From contig JBMYRH010000008.1 in the NCBI GenBank assembly GCA_049602155.1, positions 124,001 through 188,000 of the forward strand: DNA of 64,000 nucleotides, in the 5' to 3' direction. Under the pieces are notes generated by a model. The model searched no databases and had not been told where the DNA came from. It saw only the letters and a list, made by a program, of their open reading frames with translations. Both the position numbers and the translations under genes were made by a program. Origin of the DNA: JBMYRH01 sp049602155. Its GTDB lineage: Bacteria > Myxococcota_A > UBA9042 > PHBI01 > JBMYRH01. Positions 52,446-59,674 of the stretch are shown here, piece by piece (position 1 is the first letter of the stretch; the number at the start of each line of letters is the position of its first letter).

Positions 52446-53838
52446 GCTGAGCCTCCTCTTCCGGTGGGTGGTAGTGGGGGTCGGCTTGTGGGAGCACCGT
52501 CTTGACCTCAGCCAGCGCGATCATTGGTAGGAAGCGCAAGAAGAGACAGAAGAGGGTGAAGAAGAGGCCGAAGCTCCCGATGAACGTGAGCACATCCCAT
52601 TTGGTCGGGGTGAAGTACCCCCACGCGCCAGGGGTGAAGTCGGCGTGCAGTGACGTCACCGTGATGACGAAGCGCTCAAACCACATGCCGATGTTCACGA
52701 AGATAGAGATGATGAACAGGAAGAGCGGGCTGCGTCGCAGCTTCTTGAACCAGAAGAACTGCGGGCTAATGACGTTGCAGCTGATCATCGTCCAGTACGC
52801 CCAGTAGTAGTCTCCGAACGCGCGGTTCACGAACGCGAAGGACTCGTAGTCGTTGCCGGAGTACCAGGCGATGAAGAACTCCATGCCGTATGCGTAGCCC
52901 ACGAGGGTGCCCGTCAGCAGGATGATCTTCGCCATATTCTCGAGGTGCTTCTCATTCACGACCTCCTCAAGCCCAAACAGGATTCGAGAGGGGATGATCA
53001 AGGTGAGCACCATGGCGAAGCCACTAAAGATAGCGCCGGCCACGAAGTAGGGCGGGAAGATCGTGGTGTGCCAACCCGGTAACTGGGAGACCGCGAAGTC
53101 GAAGGAGACGATGGAGTGCACCGAGAGCACGAGAGGCGTAGCGAGCCCCGCGAGGATCATGTAGGCGGACTCGTAGTGGATCCAGTGACGGTGAGATCCG
53201 CGCCAGCCAAGGGCGAAGAGTCCGTAGCCGATCTTGCGTGCCTTCGTCTTGGCGCGATCGCGCATCGTCGCCAAGTCCGGGATCAGCCCGACGTACCAGA
53301 AGAGGAGCGAGACAGTGAAGTAGGTCGACACCGCGAACACGTCCCACAGCAGTGGGCTGCGGAAGTTCGGCCACATCAACATCTGATTGGGGAGCGGGAA
53401 CATCCAATATGCGGCCCAGATTCGACCGACGTGGATGCCTGGGAAGACCAGGGCGCAGATGACTGCGAAGATCGTCATCGCTTCCGCAAAGCGGTTGATC
53501 GAGGTGCGCCACTTTTGCCTGAAGAGGAAAAGGACCGCCGAGATCAACGTGCCTGCGTGGCCGATCCCGACCCAGAAGACGAAGTTGACGATCGCCCAGC
53601 CCCAGCCGACCGGATTGTTCAGGCCCCAGATTCCGGTGCCCTCCCAAAACAACCATGCGAGGCTGACAAAGAGGATGGATAACACCGAGAGGGAGGCGAT
53701 TAACACCATCCACCATCGGCTCCAGTCTTCGCGTTCCATCGGGGCTGCGACCGCATTGGTCAACCCTGCGAACGTCGCCTGCCCCAAAACGAGTGGGTGG
53801 CGTCCCGAGACGGGATCTAACTCTACTTGTGATGCCAT
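52438..53838 (-). CDS. actC: Alternative complex III subunit ActC (NrfD/PsrC-like)
   Basis: The ATG at 53838 (466 aa) follows CCAGGTAG; an upstream ATG at 53874 would add 12 residues. About ten membrane helices with NrfD/ActC features: NFVFWVGIGHAGTLISAVLFL, FPGIHVGRIWAAYW, LHADFTPGAWGYF and a C-terminal Pro/Glu tail. ActC carries the quinol site in known ACIII complexes. It is the first act gene here; the usual upstream actA (multiheme cytochrome c) and actB (Fe-S/Mo-like) are missing. Confidence 0.88.
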   Translation of the reverse strand: MASQVELDPVSGRHPLVLGQATFAGLTNAVAAPMEREDWSRWWMVLIASLSVLSILFVSLAWLFWEGTGIWGLNNPVGWGWAIVNFVFWVGIGHAGTLISAVLFLFRQKWRTSINRFAEAMTIFAVICALVFPGIHVGRIWAAYWMFPLPNQMLMWPNFRSPLLWDVFAVSTYFTVSLLFWYVGLIPDLATMRDRAKTKARKIGYGLFALGWRGSHRHWIHYESAYMILAGLATPLVLSVHSIVSFDFAVSQLPGWHTTIFPPYFVAGAIFSGFAMVLTLIIPSRILFGLEEVVNEKHLENMAKIILLTGTLVGYAYGMEFFIAWYSGNDYESFAFVNRAFGDYYWAYWTMISCNVISPQFFWFKKLRRSPLFLFIISIFVNIGMWFERFVITVTSLHADFTPGAWGYFTPTKWDVLTFIGSFGLFFTLFCLFLRFLPMIALAEVKTVLPQADPHYHPPEEEAQHA

Positions 53839-53951
53839 GTAGCTACCTGGCCCTGATGTCTTGATCCGGAACATGTGCAGGAGCGCGCGCGCGATACGCG
53901 CCTCTCGCGGGCGGCCGGAAGCTATCAGGCGCTCTATTGTCTGGCAACTCT

Positions 53952-53972
53952 AACCCTCGACTATCGAGGGTT
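53952..53972 (-). terminator. Hairpin around the stop codon of the SCO-like gene
   Basis: A perfect inverted repeat with nine-base arms (AACCCTCGA) and a three-base loop that is exactly the TAG stop (53961-53963) of the SCO-like gene. No T run follows on the minus strand, so it may be a Rho-dependent pause, a processing or stability hairpin, or a weak terminator before actC. Confidence 0.45.
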
Positions 53973-54620
53973 GACCCCATTCATTTTGCGACTGCGCTTG
54001 GAATCCCGGGCGACATGCTGCGCCCGATGGTAGGCCTCGTCCGCGCCCATTTCCCCCAGTGCGTAAGCTCCACGAAGCTTCCCTTGATCGTCGATGATGA
54101 AGATCCGATCCCACGGTTTTGGCTGATCGGGACCGAACGCAGCTGCCACCTGGTCCTTCAATGAAGCCACGGTCGCGGGGGAGGCGCTCAAGGCCAACGA
54201 TACGGCCGGCGCGAGCCCCTGCGGCGTGATCCAGGTGCTGGGCGTCGACGGAGCGTCTGTCACGATCGCGAGAACTTTAAGGGGCTTCTTGTGGGTCTCG
54301 ATCCGCGTCGAGAGCTCTGCGAGGGTGGGGCCGACTTCTGCTGTACCGCCTTTACAGCTGCTGCATACAAAGCCCGCGATCCAGATCGTCGAGGCGAGGT
54401 TCGCTGGCTCGTAGGGGGTTCCCTCTGCGGTCTCGAGTTCAAAGTGCGGCATCGGCGCGACGACAGCCGGCGCATCAGGCACATGGCGTGTGCAGGGGCG
54501 AAGGCCGGTGATCACAAAGAGCCCCACGACCGTCGAGATATGCCAGGGGTAGCGCATGAAGAGGCGCCGCAGCGGTCCCCCCATAAATTCTACGGGGCGT
54601 TCATCGTGAGCGCTTGGCAT
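53961..54620 (-). CDS. SCO1/SenC-like thioredoxin-fold protein
   Basis: A 219-aa protein with one membrane helix near residues 26-42 and an extracytoplasmic thioredoxin fold. The redox or copper-binding pair sits in FVCSSCKGG (Cys86, Cys89), which is CxxC rather than the CxxxC usual in SCO1. Later strands DRIFIIDDQGKLRGAYAL match SCO. SCO proteins deliver copper to the CuA site of cytochrome oxidase. Its place between ctaA/ABC genes and actC supports such a role, but the altered motif might mean a thiol-reductase function instead. Confidence 0.65.
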   Translation of the reverse strand: MPSAHDERPVEFMGGPLRRLFMRYPWHISTVVGLFVITGLRPCTRHVPDAPAVVAPMPHFELETAEGTPYEPANLASTIWIAGFVCSSCKGGTAEVGPTLAELSTRIETHKKPLKVLAIVTDAPSTPSTWITPQGLAPAVSLALSASPATVASLKDQVAAAFGPDQPKPWDRIFIIDDQGKLRGAYALGEMGADEAYHRAQHVARDSKRSRKMNGVNPR

Positions 54621-54624
54621 CGAC

Positions 54625-55413
54625 CTAGGGCGAGCGACGCGCGGTGCGGGCCGCCGCGATGAAGGCGACCACGGCGAAGAGGGTCAGCATGCCCCAGGAG
54701 ACCAACGGCGACATTAAGGAGACCGGGGCCGTCCCGCCGTGCAGCGCGTGACGCACACCATCAACCATCCAGGTCATGGGATCCGCCCACATGAGCGCGT
54801 CCATCCAGCCACCACGCGGGGGGAACATGGCGCCAGAGACCATCCACAAGGGGAGGAGCACGACGGCCATGATGCCGTGATACGCGTGGGTCGAGCCGAG
54901 CTTCCACGCGATCGCGAAGCTCAGCCCAGTCAAACCGATGCAGCCGAGGGTGAGCGAGAGCAGGAGGCCGAGCCAATCGATTCCGCCGAGGTCGAAGCCT
55001 GCGAGAGGCGCAGCGAGTAAGCAGAGCGCGCCCTGCAAGAGCGCCACAGAGGTGACCCCAGCGGTCTTTCCCGCGACCATCGCGCCACGGCTTGAGGGGC
55101 CAACGAGGAGCTGCTGGAGGAACCCTTGCTGGCGATCTTCGATGACAGCCATCGTCGCGAAGACGGTGGTGAAGAGCACGATCATCACGATCACGCCCGG
55201 GAAGAAGAAGGTCAGGTAGTCGACGTCTTCGGCGCCCTTCAAGATGAAGGTGTCACCCATGCCGACGCCCAGGAGGACCCAGAACATCATGGGCTGGAGG
55301 ATCACCCCCAGCCAGCGGGTGCGTTCGCGGAAGAGGCGAATCATGTCGCGCCGCCAGAGCGCGCCGATCACGCCAAGCTCAATAGCCACTCGGCTGGGGG
55401 CAGAGGTGCTCAT
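54625..55413 (-). CDS. ABC-2 type transporter permease
   Basis: A 262-aa membrane protein with six hydrophobic segments and the ABC-2 layout: cytoplasmic N-terminus with RDMIRLFRERTRW, the VIEDRQQGFLQQLLVGP loop and the WMVSGAMFPP re-entrant region. With the ATPase whose stop overlaps its start (ATGA) it makes an exporter. The setting among heme/copper oxidase assembly genes suggests a role in cytochrome oxidase maturation, but the substrate is unknown. Confidence 0.82.
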   Translation of the reverse strand: MSTSAPSRVAIELGVIGALWRRDMIRLFRERTRWLGVILQPMMFWVLLGVGMGDTFILKGAEDVDYLTFFFPGVIVMIVLFTTVFATMAVIEDRQQGFLQQLLVGPSSRGAMVAGKTAGVTSVALLQGALCLLAAPLAGFDLGGIDWLGLLLSLTLGCIGLTGLSFAIAWKLGSTHAYHGIMAVVLLPLWMVSGAMFPPRGGWMDALMWADPMTWMVDGVRHALHGGTAPVSLMSPLVSWGMLTLFAVVAFIAAARTARRSP

Positions 55414-56387
55414 TCGTCCTCCAACGAGGTGCCTGTGATCTTCAGGAATGCGTCTCCGAGCCCTGGGCGGCGCATCTCCACAGAGCGGAGCGTGCCGGGA
55501 GGTAAGGCTTCGACGATCTTCACGATCACCTCATGACCTCGCTCGCACTCTACGAAGACAGTCTGCCCGTCAAGACGCACGGTGCCCGTCGCCAGCGCCT
55601 TGATTGCTTCGATGTGCGCCTCGGGTGCCTCGGCCTCAAGAGCTAGGACGTCGCCTTGGACTCTGGAGCGCAGCGTGTCAGGTGTGTCGATGCAGACGAT
55701 CTGCCCGCCGGCCAGCACGGCGAGGCGATCGCAGCGCTCGGCCTCTTCGGGGCGGTGGGTCGTCACGAGGATCGCTGCACCGCTGTGGTCACGGAGATGC
55801 TCAAGCTGGCGCCAAGTGCGTTGAAAGGCCGCCTCGTCGAGGCCTGTCGTCGGCTCGTCCGCGAGGACCATTGCGGGGCGATGGATCATGGCGCGCGCGA
55901 GATCGAGGCGCCGTCGCATACCCCCAGACAGCTGCTCTACGGACTCATCAGCCCGTTCTGTGAGGCCAGAGTCTTTCAAGCCAGCTTCGATGCGTTCGCT
56001 GACGGTCGCTTTGTCCAGGCCATGGAGGCGACCTGCCAGCTGCAGGTTCTCACGGGCGGTGAGCTTGAGATCGAGGCTGGGCGCTTGGAAGACGACCCCG
56101 AGATCACGGCGGTAAGCGCTGGAGGTCGGCTCAATGGCGGCGCCATCGCGAGTGATCGAGCCGGCCGAGCGGTCTCGGAGGCCGCACAAGATCCCCATCA
56201 GCGTGCTCTTGCCGCTGCCGTTTGGGCCAAGGAGCCCGATGATCTCACCGCGGTTCAGGGTCAAGTCGACGCCCTGAAGGACTTGGCGTTCCCCATACGC
56301 AAAGCGGATCCCCTCCAGCGTGAGCATCGCTGTCGGCTGCTCAGCGGGGGACTCGGTGCTCGGCATTGCGGGCTCCGGTGCGGTCAT
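55410..56387 (-). CDS. ABC transporter ATP-binding protein
   Basis: A 325-aa ATPase: Walker A GPNGSGKST, Q-loop VVFQAPSLDLKLTARENL, signature LSGGMRRRLDLARAM, Walker B MVLADEPTTGLD and H-loop VTTHRPEE. All motifs are intact. The C-terminal 90 residues form the extra domain typical of drug- or Nod-factor-exporter ATPases. It energises the ABC-2 permease encoded just downstream. Confidence 0.9.
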   Translation of the reverse strand: MTAPEPAMPSTESPAEQPTAMLTLEGIRFAYGERQVLQGVDLTLNRGEIIGLLGPNGSGKSTLMGILCGLRDRSAGSITRDGAAIEPTSSAYRRDLGVVFQAPSLDLKLTARENLQLAGRLHGLDKATVSERIEAGLKDSGLTERADESVEQLSGGMRRRLDLARAMIHRPAMVLADEPTTGLDEAAFQRTWRQLEHLRDHSGAAILVTTHRPEEAERCDRLAVLAGGQIVCIDTPDTLRSRVQGDVLALEAEAPEAHIEAIKALATGTVRLDGQTVFVECERGHEVIVKIVEALPPGTLRSVEMRRPGLGDAFLKITGTSLEDE

Positions 56388-56481
56388 CAGTACTCCAGGT
56401 CCATATGCGGCGTCGCCCTCGTGGAACTCGCGCTAATGCGCGAAGGGCTGCAGCAGCATGTACCGTGTCTGATGGGGTGCA

Positions 56482-57429
56482 TCAACCTTGCTTCACAACG
56501 TCCTGTGGATTGTCGCCACCGACAGTGAGCAACAGGAAGCAGGTCCAGAGGAGTTGGGCGGTCAGGAGGTGGAGCAACTGCATCCAACCAGGTGCGCCCA
56601 GGGAGATGTTCGCGAAGCCTAAGATCACCTGCACGACGATGCAGCTGAGGCCGAGCCGCGCGAGCGTGCGGGTGACCCCCGAGTGTCGGTCTTGGATCGT
56701 CAAGGCCACCCATCCTGCCACGAGGGCGACGACGCAGGCCAAGATGGGGTGCACGATGCGGAGCCGGATGAGGAAGTGCTGACTTGGTGAGAGGTCCTCC
56801 CTCAGGCGATCGACGAGATCGACCCCGGGGACGGCCTGCACCGGGAAGAGCGTGTCCCCGAGGGCGGTCACTGCCCCGGTCATGCTCGTGAAGACGAGGC
56901 AGATGAGGACGAGCCACAGCCAGCGAGCCGTCGAGCCAGTGAGGCGCGCGAGAGCTCTCTGGGGGTGACTCCACCAGGCGGCGAGGGCGCTGGCGCCCAC
57001 TAGGGTGAGGGTGTTGACGAGGTGCAGTGAGATGACGATCGCTCTGGCTTCACTGGCATCGTCAGCGACCAGCTCGCCCAAGACGAGGCCAGCTCCGATC
57101 GCACCCTCAACGATGACGAAGGCGAGCACAGCCCACGCGGCCAGACTCACCCGCGAGGCGGCCCCAAAGCGCCGTGATGCCCAACCCACGAGTACGAGCG
57201 CGAAGCCGCCGCAGAGGCCGCTTGTGAGCCGGTGTGTGTACTCGATCATGGTCTGAATCGAGGGATCCCGGGGGATGAGCTCGCCGTGACAGGTAGGCCA
57301 GTGGCTGCCGCAGCCCGCACCCGACCCCGTGATGCGTACCCAGGCCCCGAAGAGGATCACGCACAGGAGGTAAGCGTAAGTGACCCAAGCGAAGGTCGTG
57401 AAGGCGCGGTTTGAGTGAGGGTCAGACAT
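56482..57429 (-). CDS. ctaA: Heme A synthase (CtaA/COX15)
   Basis: An eight-helix membrane protein of 315 aa converting heme O to heme A. Marks: AWVRITGSGAGCGSHWPTCHG after the first helix, with the Cys pair of the B. subtilis-type enzyme, and IEYTHRLTSGLCG with a heme-ligand His. Further conserved His residues lie in LHLVNTLTL, RIVHPI and LLHLLTAQ. Heme A implies an aa3-type oxidase elsewhere in the genome, consistent with ACIII and SCO genes next door. Confidence 0.9.
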   Translation of the reverse strand: MSDPHSNRAFTTFAWVTYAYLLCVILFGAWVRITGSGAGCGSHWPTCHGELIPRDPSIQTMIEYTHRLTSGLCGGFALVLVGWASRRFGAASRVSLAAWAVLAFVIVEGAIGAGLVLGELVADDASEARAIVISLHLVNTLTLVGASALAAWWSHPQRALARLTGSTARWLWLVLICLVFTSMTGAVTALGDTLFPVQAVPGVDLVDRLREDLSPSQHFLIRLRIVHPILACVVALVAGWVALTIQDRHSGVTRTLARLGLSCIVVQVILGFANISLGAPGWMQLLHLLTAQLLWTCFLLLTVGGDNPQDVVKQG

Positions 57430-57539
57430 AGCGAGTGGAGATTACGAGTCCGCCTGTTGCGGGTGCAAGGTCCATTTGCTGGCCACACTGAGCGCCTCCG
57501 CAGTTGACGTTGTCGAGGTCTGCGGATAGGCGAGAAGGC

Positions 57540-58160
57540 ATGGAGACCTCTCAGTCAGTGAAGGAGGCCATCGCTGCGCTGTCGTGTGGCGAGGTCATCG
57601 CGTTACCCACCGAGACAGTCTATGGGGTCGCGTGCGACGCGCACGATCCCGAGGCGCTCGGGAAGCTCTTTGAGTTAAAAGGTCGGCCAGCGAACGTGCC
57701 GCTCCCCGTGGCGCTGGCGGAGCCTAGCTGGGTCGAGCGCTGGCAGCGCGCGCCCGACGCCCGGGTGTTGGCCCTCGCGAGGCGATGGTGGCCAGGGCCC
57801 CTCACGATCGTGGTGGAGGCCCAGGAGGGCGTGTCCCCTGTGCTGACAGCCGGGCTCGGGACGGTGGCCTTGCGGGTCCCGGACGAGCCTCATGCCCTCG
57901 CGGTGATCCGCGGGTTTGGTCGCGCGATCGCGCTCACATCAGCGAACCGACACGGTGAACCTCCGGCGCAATCGGCTGAGGCCGTGAACGAGGTGTTTGG
58001 AGCGCAGGTCGCTGCCGTCGTGGATGGTGGGCCAAGCGGCTCGGGGGTGCCGACGACGATCGTCGCGGTGACACCCAGTCAGGGGTGGCGCGTCCTCCGT
58101 GAAGGAGGCGTCAGCGAGGGTGCGCTTAGGCGCGCTCTGGAGGGCCAGCCCAGAGGCTAA
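57540..58160 (+). CDS. tsaC: L-threonylcarbamoyladenylate synthase (YrdC/Sua5 domain)
   Basis: Makes TC-AMP for the t6A37 tRNA modification. From the ATG at 57540 the protein has 206 aa: ALPTETVYGVACDA at the start, KLFELKGRPANVPLPVAL, WWPGPLTIVVEA, GTVALRVPDEP and LTSANRHGEPPAQS. It is a single YrdC domain without the Sua5 extension. The strongest t6A substrates include tRNA-Lys, whose gene lies just downstream on the opposite strand. Confidence 0.92.
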   Translation: METSQSVKEAIAALSCGEVIALPTETVYGVACDAHDPEALGKLFELKGRPANVPLPVALAEPSWVERWQRAPDARVLALARRWWPGPLTIVVEAQEGVSPVLTAGLGTVALRVPDEPHALAVIRGFGRAIALTSANRHGEPPAQSAEAVNEVFGAQVAAVVDGGPSGSGVPTTIVAVTPSQGWRVLREGGVSEGALRRALEGQPRG

Positions 58161-58166
58161 AAAGGT

Positions 58167-58199
58167 AGGAGGCGGAGCAGCATGGCTGCTCCGCCTCCT
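58167..58199 (-). terminator. Rho-independent terminator after tRNA-Glu
   Basis: A perfect inverted repeat with 15-base arms and a three-base loop lies directly at the 3' end of tRNA-Glu, followed on the minus strand by ACCTTTTTAG. The T run overlaps the stop codon of the convergent tsaC gene. Confidence 0.85.
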
Positions 58200-58274
58200 G
58201 GCGTCCCCAGCGGGAATCGAACCCGCGTTGCCGGCTTGAAAGGCCAGCGTCCTGGGCCACTAGACGATGGGGAC
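58199..58274 (-). tRNA. tRNA-Glu (anticodon TTC)
   Basis: A 76-base cloverleaf: acceptor GTCCCCA pairs with TGGGGAC, the D arm reads CGTCTAGTGGCCCAGGAC, the anticodon loop is CTTTCAA and the T arm has GGTTCGAATCC. The discriminator is G and CCA is encoded (58199-58201). It is the second gene of a tRNA-Lys/tRNA-Glu pair. Confidence 0.97.
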
Positions 58275-58288
58275 CTATGTATTGGGTT

Positions 58289-58361
58289 TGGGTCGAGGGG
58301 GGATCGAACCCCCGACCATCGGATTAAAAGTCCGGTGCTCTACCTGCTGAGCTATCGACCC
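58289..58361 (-). tRNA. tRNA-Lys (anticodon TTT)
   Basis: A 73-base cloverleaf: acceptor GGGTCGA pairs with TCGACCC, D arm AGCTCAGCAGGTAGAGC, anticodon loop ACTTTTAAT and T arm GGTTCGATCC. The discriminator is A, and the next bases are AAC, so CCA is not encoded, unlike the Gly and Glu tRNAs here. It is the first gene of the pair. Confidence 0.97.
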
Positions 58362-58461
58362 AAATGATGTGCTGCTCTCTGTTCTCATTCCCCGTGCGAG
58401 CCGTGTTGTACTCGCGGGTTCACTCTAGGCACAGTGAATGTACTCCGAAGTGCGGGCTCGG

Positions 58462-58491
58462 TTTGTAGCTGAGCCCCTTTCCAGGCGTCAA
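58462..58491 (-). promoter_or_regulatory. Candidate promoter of the tRNA-Lys/tRNA-Glu pair
   Basis: On the minus strand TTGACG (58486-58491) and TACAAA (58462-58467) are 18 bases apart, in the 170-base gap between the carA stop and tRNA-Lys. The leader would be about 95 bases, rather long for a tRNA, so the call is tentative. Confidence 0.4.
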
Positions 58492-58531
58492 GGTAATCCG
58501 AGGGCAGTGCACTCGGTGTCCAGGCTTGGAC

Positions 58532-59674
58532 TCAGGCTTCGCCTTGATGTTCAGACATCATTTGGACGAACGGCTCGAATAGGTAGTGCGCATCGTGGGG
58601 GCCAGGGCTGGCCTCGGGGTGGTACTGCACGCTGTAGCAGCGCCGCGATGGAGACGCGAACCCGGCGACTGTTTGGTCGTTCAGGTTGATGTGGGTGATT
58701 CTGCACCCCTCAGGGAGCGATTCGGCGGACACCGCGAACCCATGGTTCTGCGAGGTGATCTCGACCGCGCGGGTGTCCTGGTGCTGTACGGGGTGGTTGG
58801 CCCCGCGGTGCCCGAACTTTAGCTTGTAGGTCGAGGCCCCCAAGGCGAGGGCCAAGATCTGGTGACCCAGGCAGATGCCAAAGATGGGGCGTTGACCGAC
58901 GAGTTTCGCGATCTCTTCGCGGACACCTGCGACGGCGTCAGGGTCACCGGGCCCATTGGACAAGAAGATCCCGTCCGGTTGATGCGAGAGCGCCTGCTCC
59001 GCAGTGGTGTAGGCCGGGACGACGGTCACCTCGCATCCACGCTGCACCAGGTGGCGCAAGATGCTGTTCTTTACCCCGAAGTCATACGCGACGACACGGT
59101 AAGGCCGTGCTGGGGGCGTGCACTCGGCGACGGGCTCCTCGTCGTGGAGGGGCTTGACCCCTTCGACCCACTGGTAGGGGGCCGAGGTCGTTACACCGGC
59201 GACCAGATCGACGCCGACCAAACTCGGCACGTCGGCCGCCACACGACGGGCCTCCTCGTCGGATGGGGCGGGGCTGATAATGCAGCCGGGCTGCGCGCCT
59301 GCGCTCCGAATGTGTCGGACGAGCGCGCGGGTGTCCACGTCGGTGATGCCGACGGTGTCATGCTCGACGAGGTAGGTGTCGAGGTCTTGCGTACCGCGGT
59401 AGTTGGACACGACCGGGCTGACGCTGCGCACGATGAGCCCTGCAGCGAAGACGCGGCGTGACTCCGGATCGTGCGGGTTCACACCATAGTTCCCGATCTC
59501 GGGGTAGGTCATGGTCACGATCTGGCCGGAGTAGGAGGGATCCGTCAGGATCTCCTGGTACCCGGTCATCGCGGTGTTGAAGACGACCTCTCCTCGGCAC
59601 ACACCTCGCTTACCGAGCGCCTTGCCGTGAAAGAGGGTCCCATCCTTGAGGGCGATGACTGCCGTGTCACTCAT
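58532..59674 (-). CDS. carA: Carbamoyl-phosphate synthase small subunit (glutaminase)
   Basis: Releases ammonia from glutamine for carbamoyl phosphate. The ATG at 59674 (380 aa) has AGGAG eight bases ahead and overlaps the upstream stop (ATGA). The N-terminal domain shows GEVVFNTAMTGYQEILTDPS; the glutaminase domain has NGPGDPD, the nucleophile Cys in FGICLGHQ and the His/Glu of QYHPEASPGP. The large subunit gene carB is not downstream, where the tRNA pair follows. Confidence 0.93.
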   Translation of the reverse strand: MSDTAVIALKDGTLFHGKALGKRGVCRGEVVFNTAMTGYQEILTDPSYSGQIVTMTYPEIGNYGVNPHDPESRRVFAAGLIVRSVSPVVSNYRGTQDLDTYLVEHDTVGITDVDTRALVRHIRSAGAQPGCIISPAPSDEEARRVAADVPSLVGVDLVAGVTTSAPYQWVEGVKPLHDEEPVAECTPPARPYRVVAYDFGVKNSILRHLVQRGCEVTVVPAYTTAEQALSHQPDGIFLSNGPGDPDAVAGVREEIAKLVGQRPIFGICLGHQILALALGASTYKLKFGHRGANHPVQHQDTRAVEITSQNHGFAVSAESLPEGCRITHINLNDQTVAGFASPSRRCYSVQYHPEASPGPHDAHYLFEPFVQMMSEHQGEA

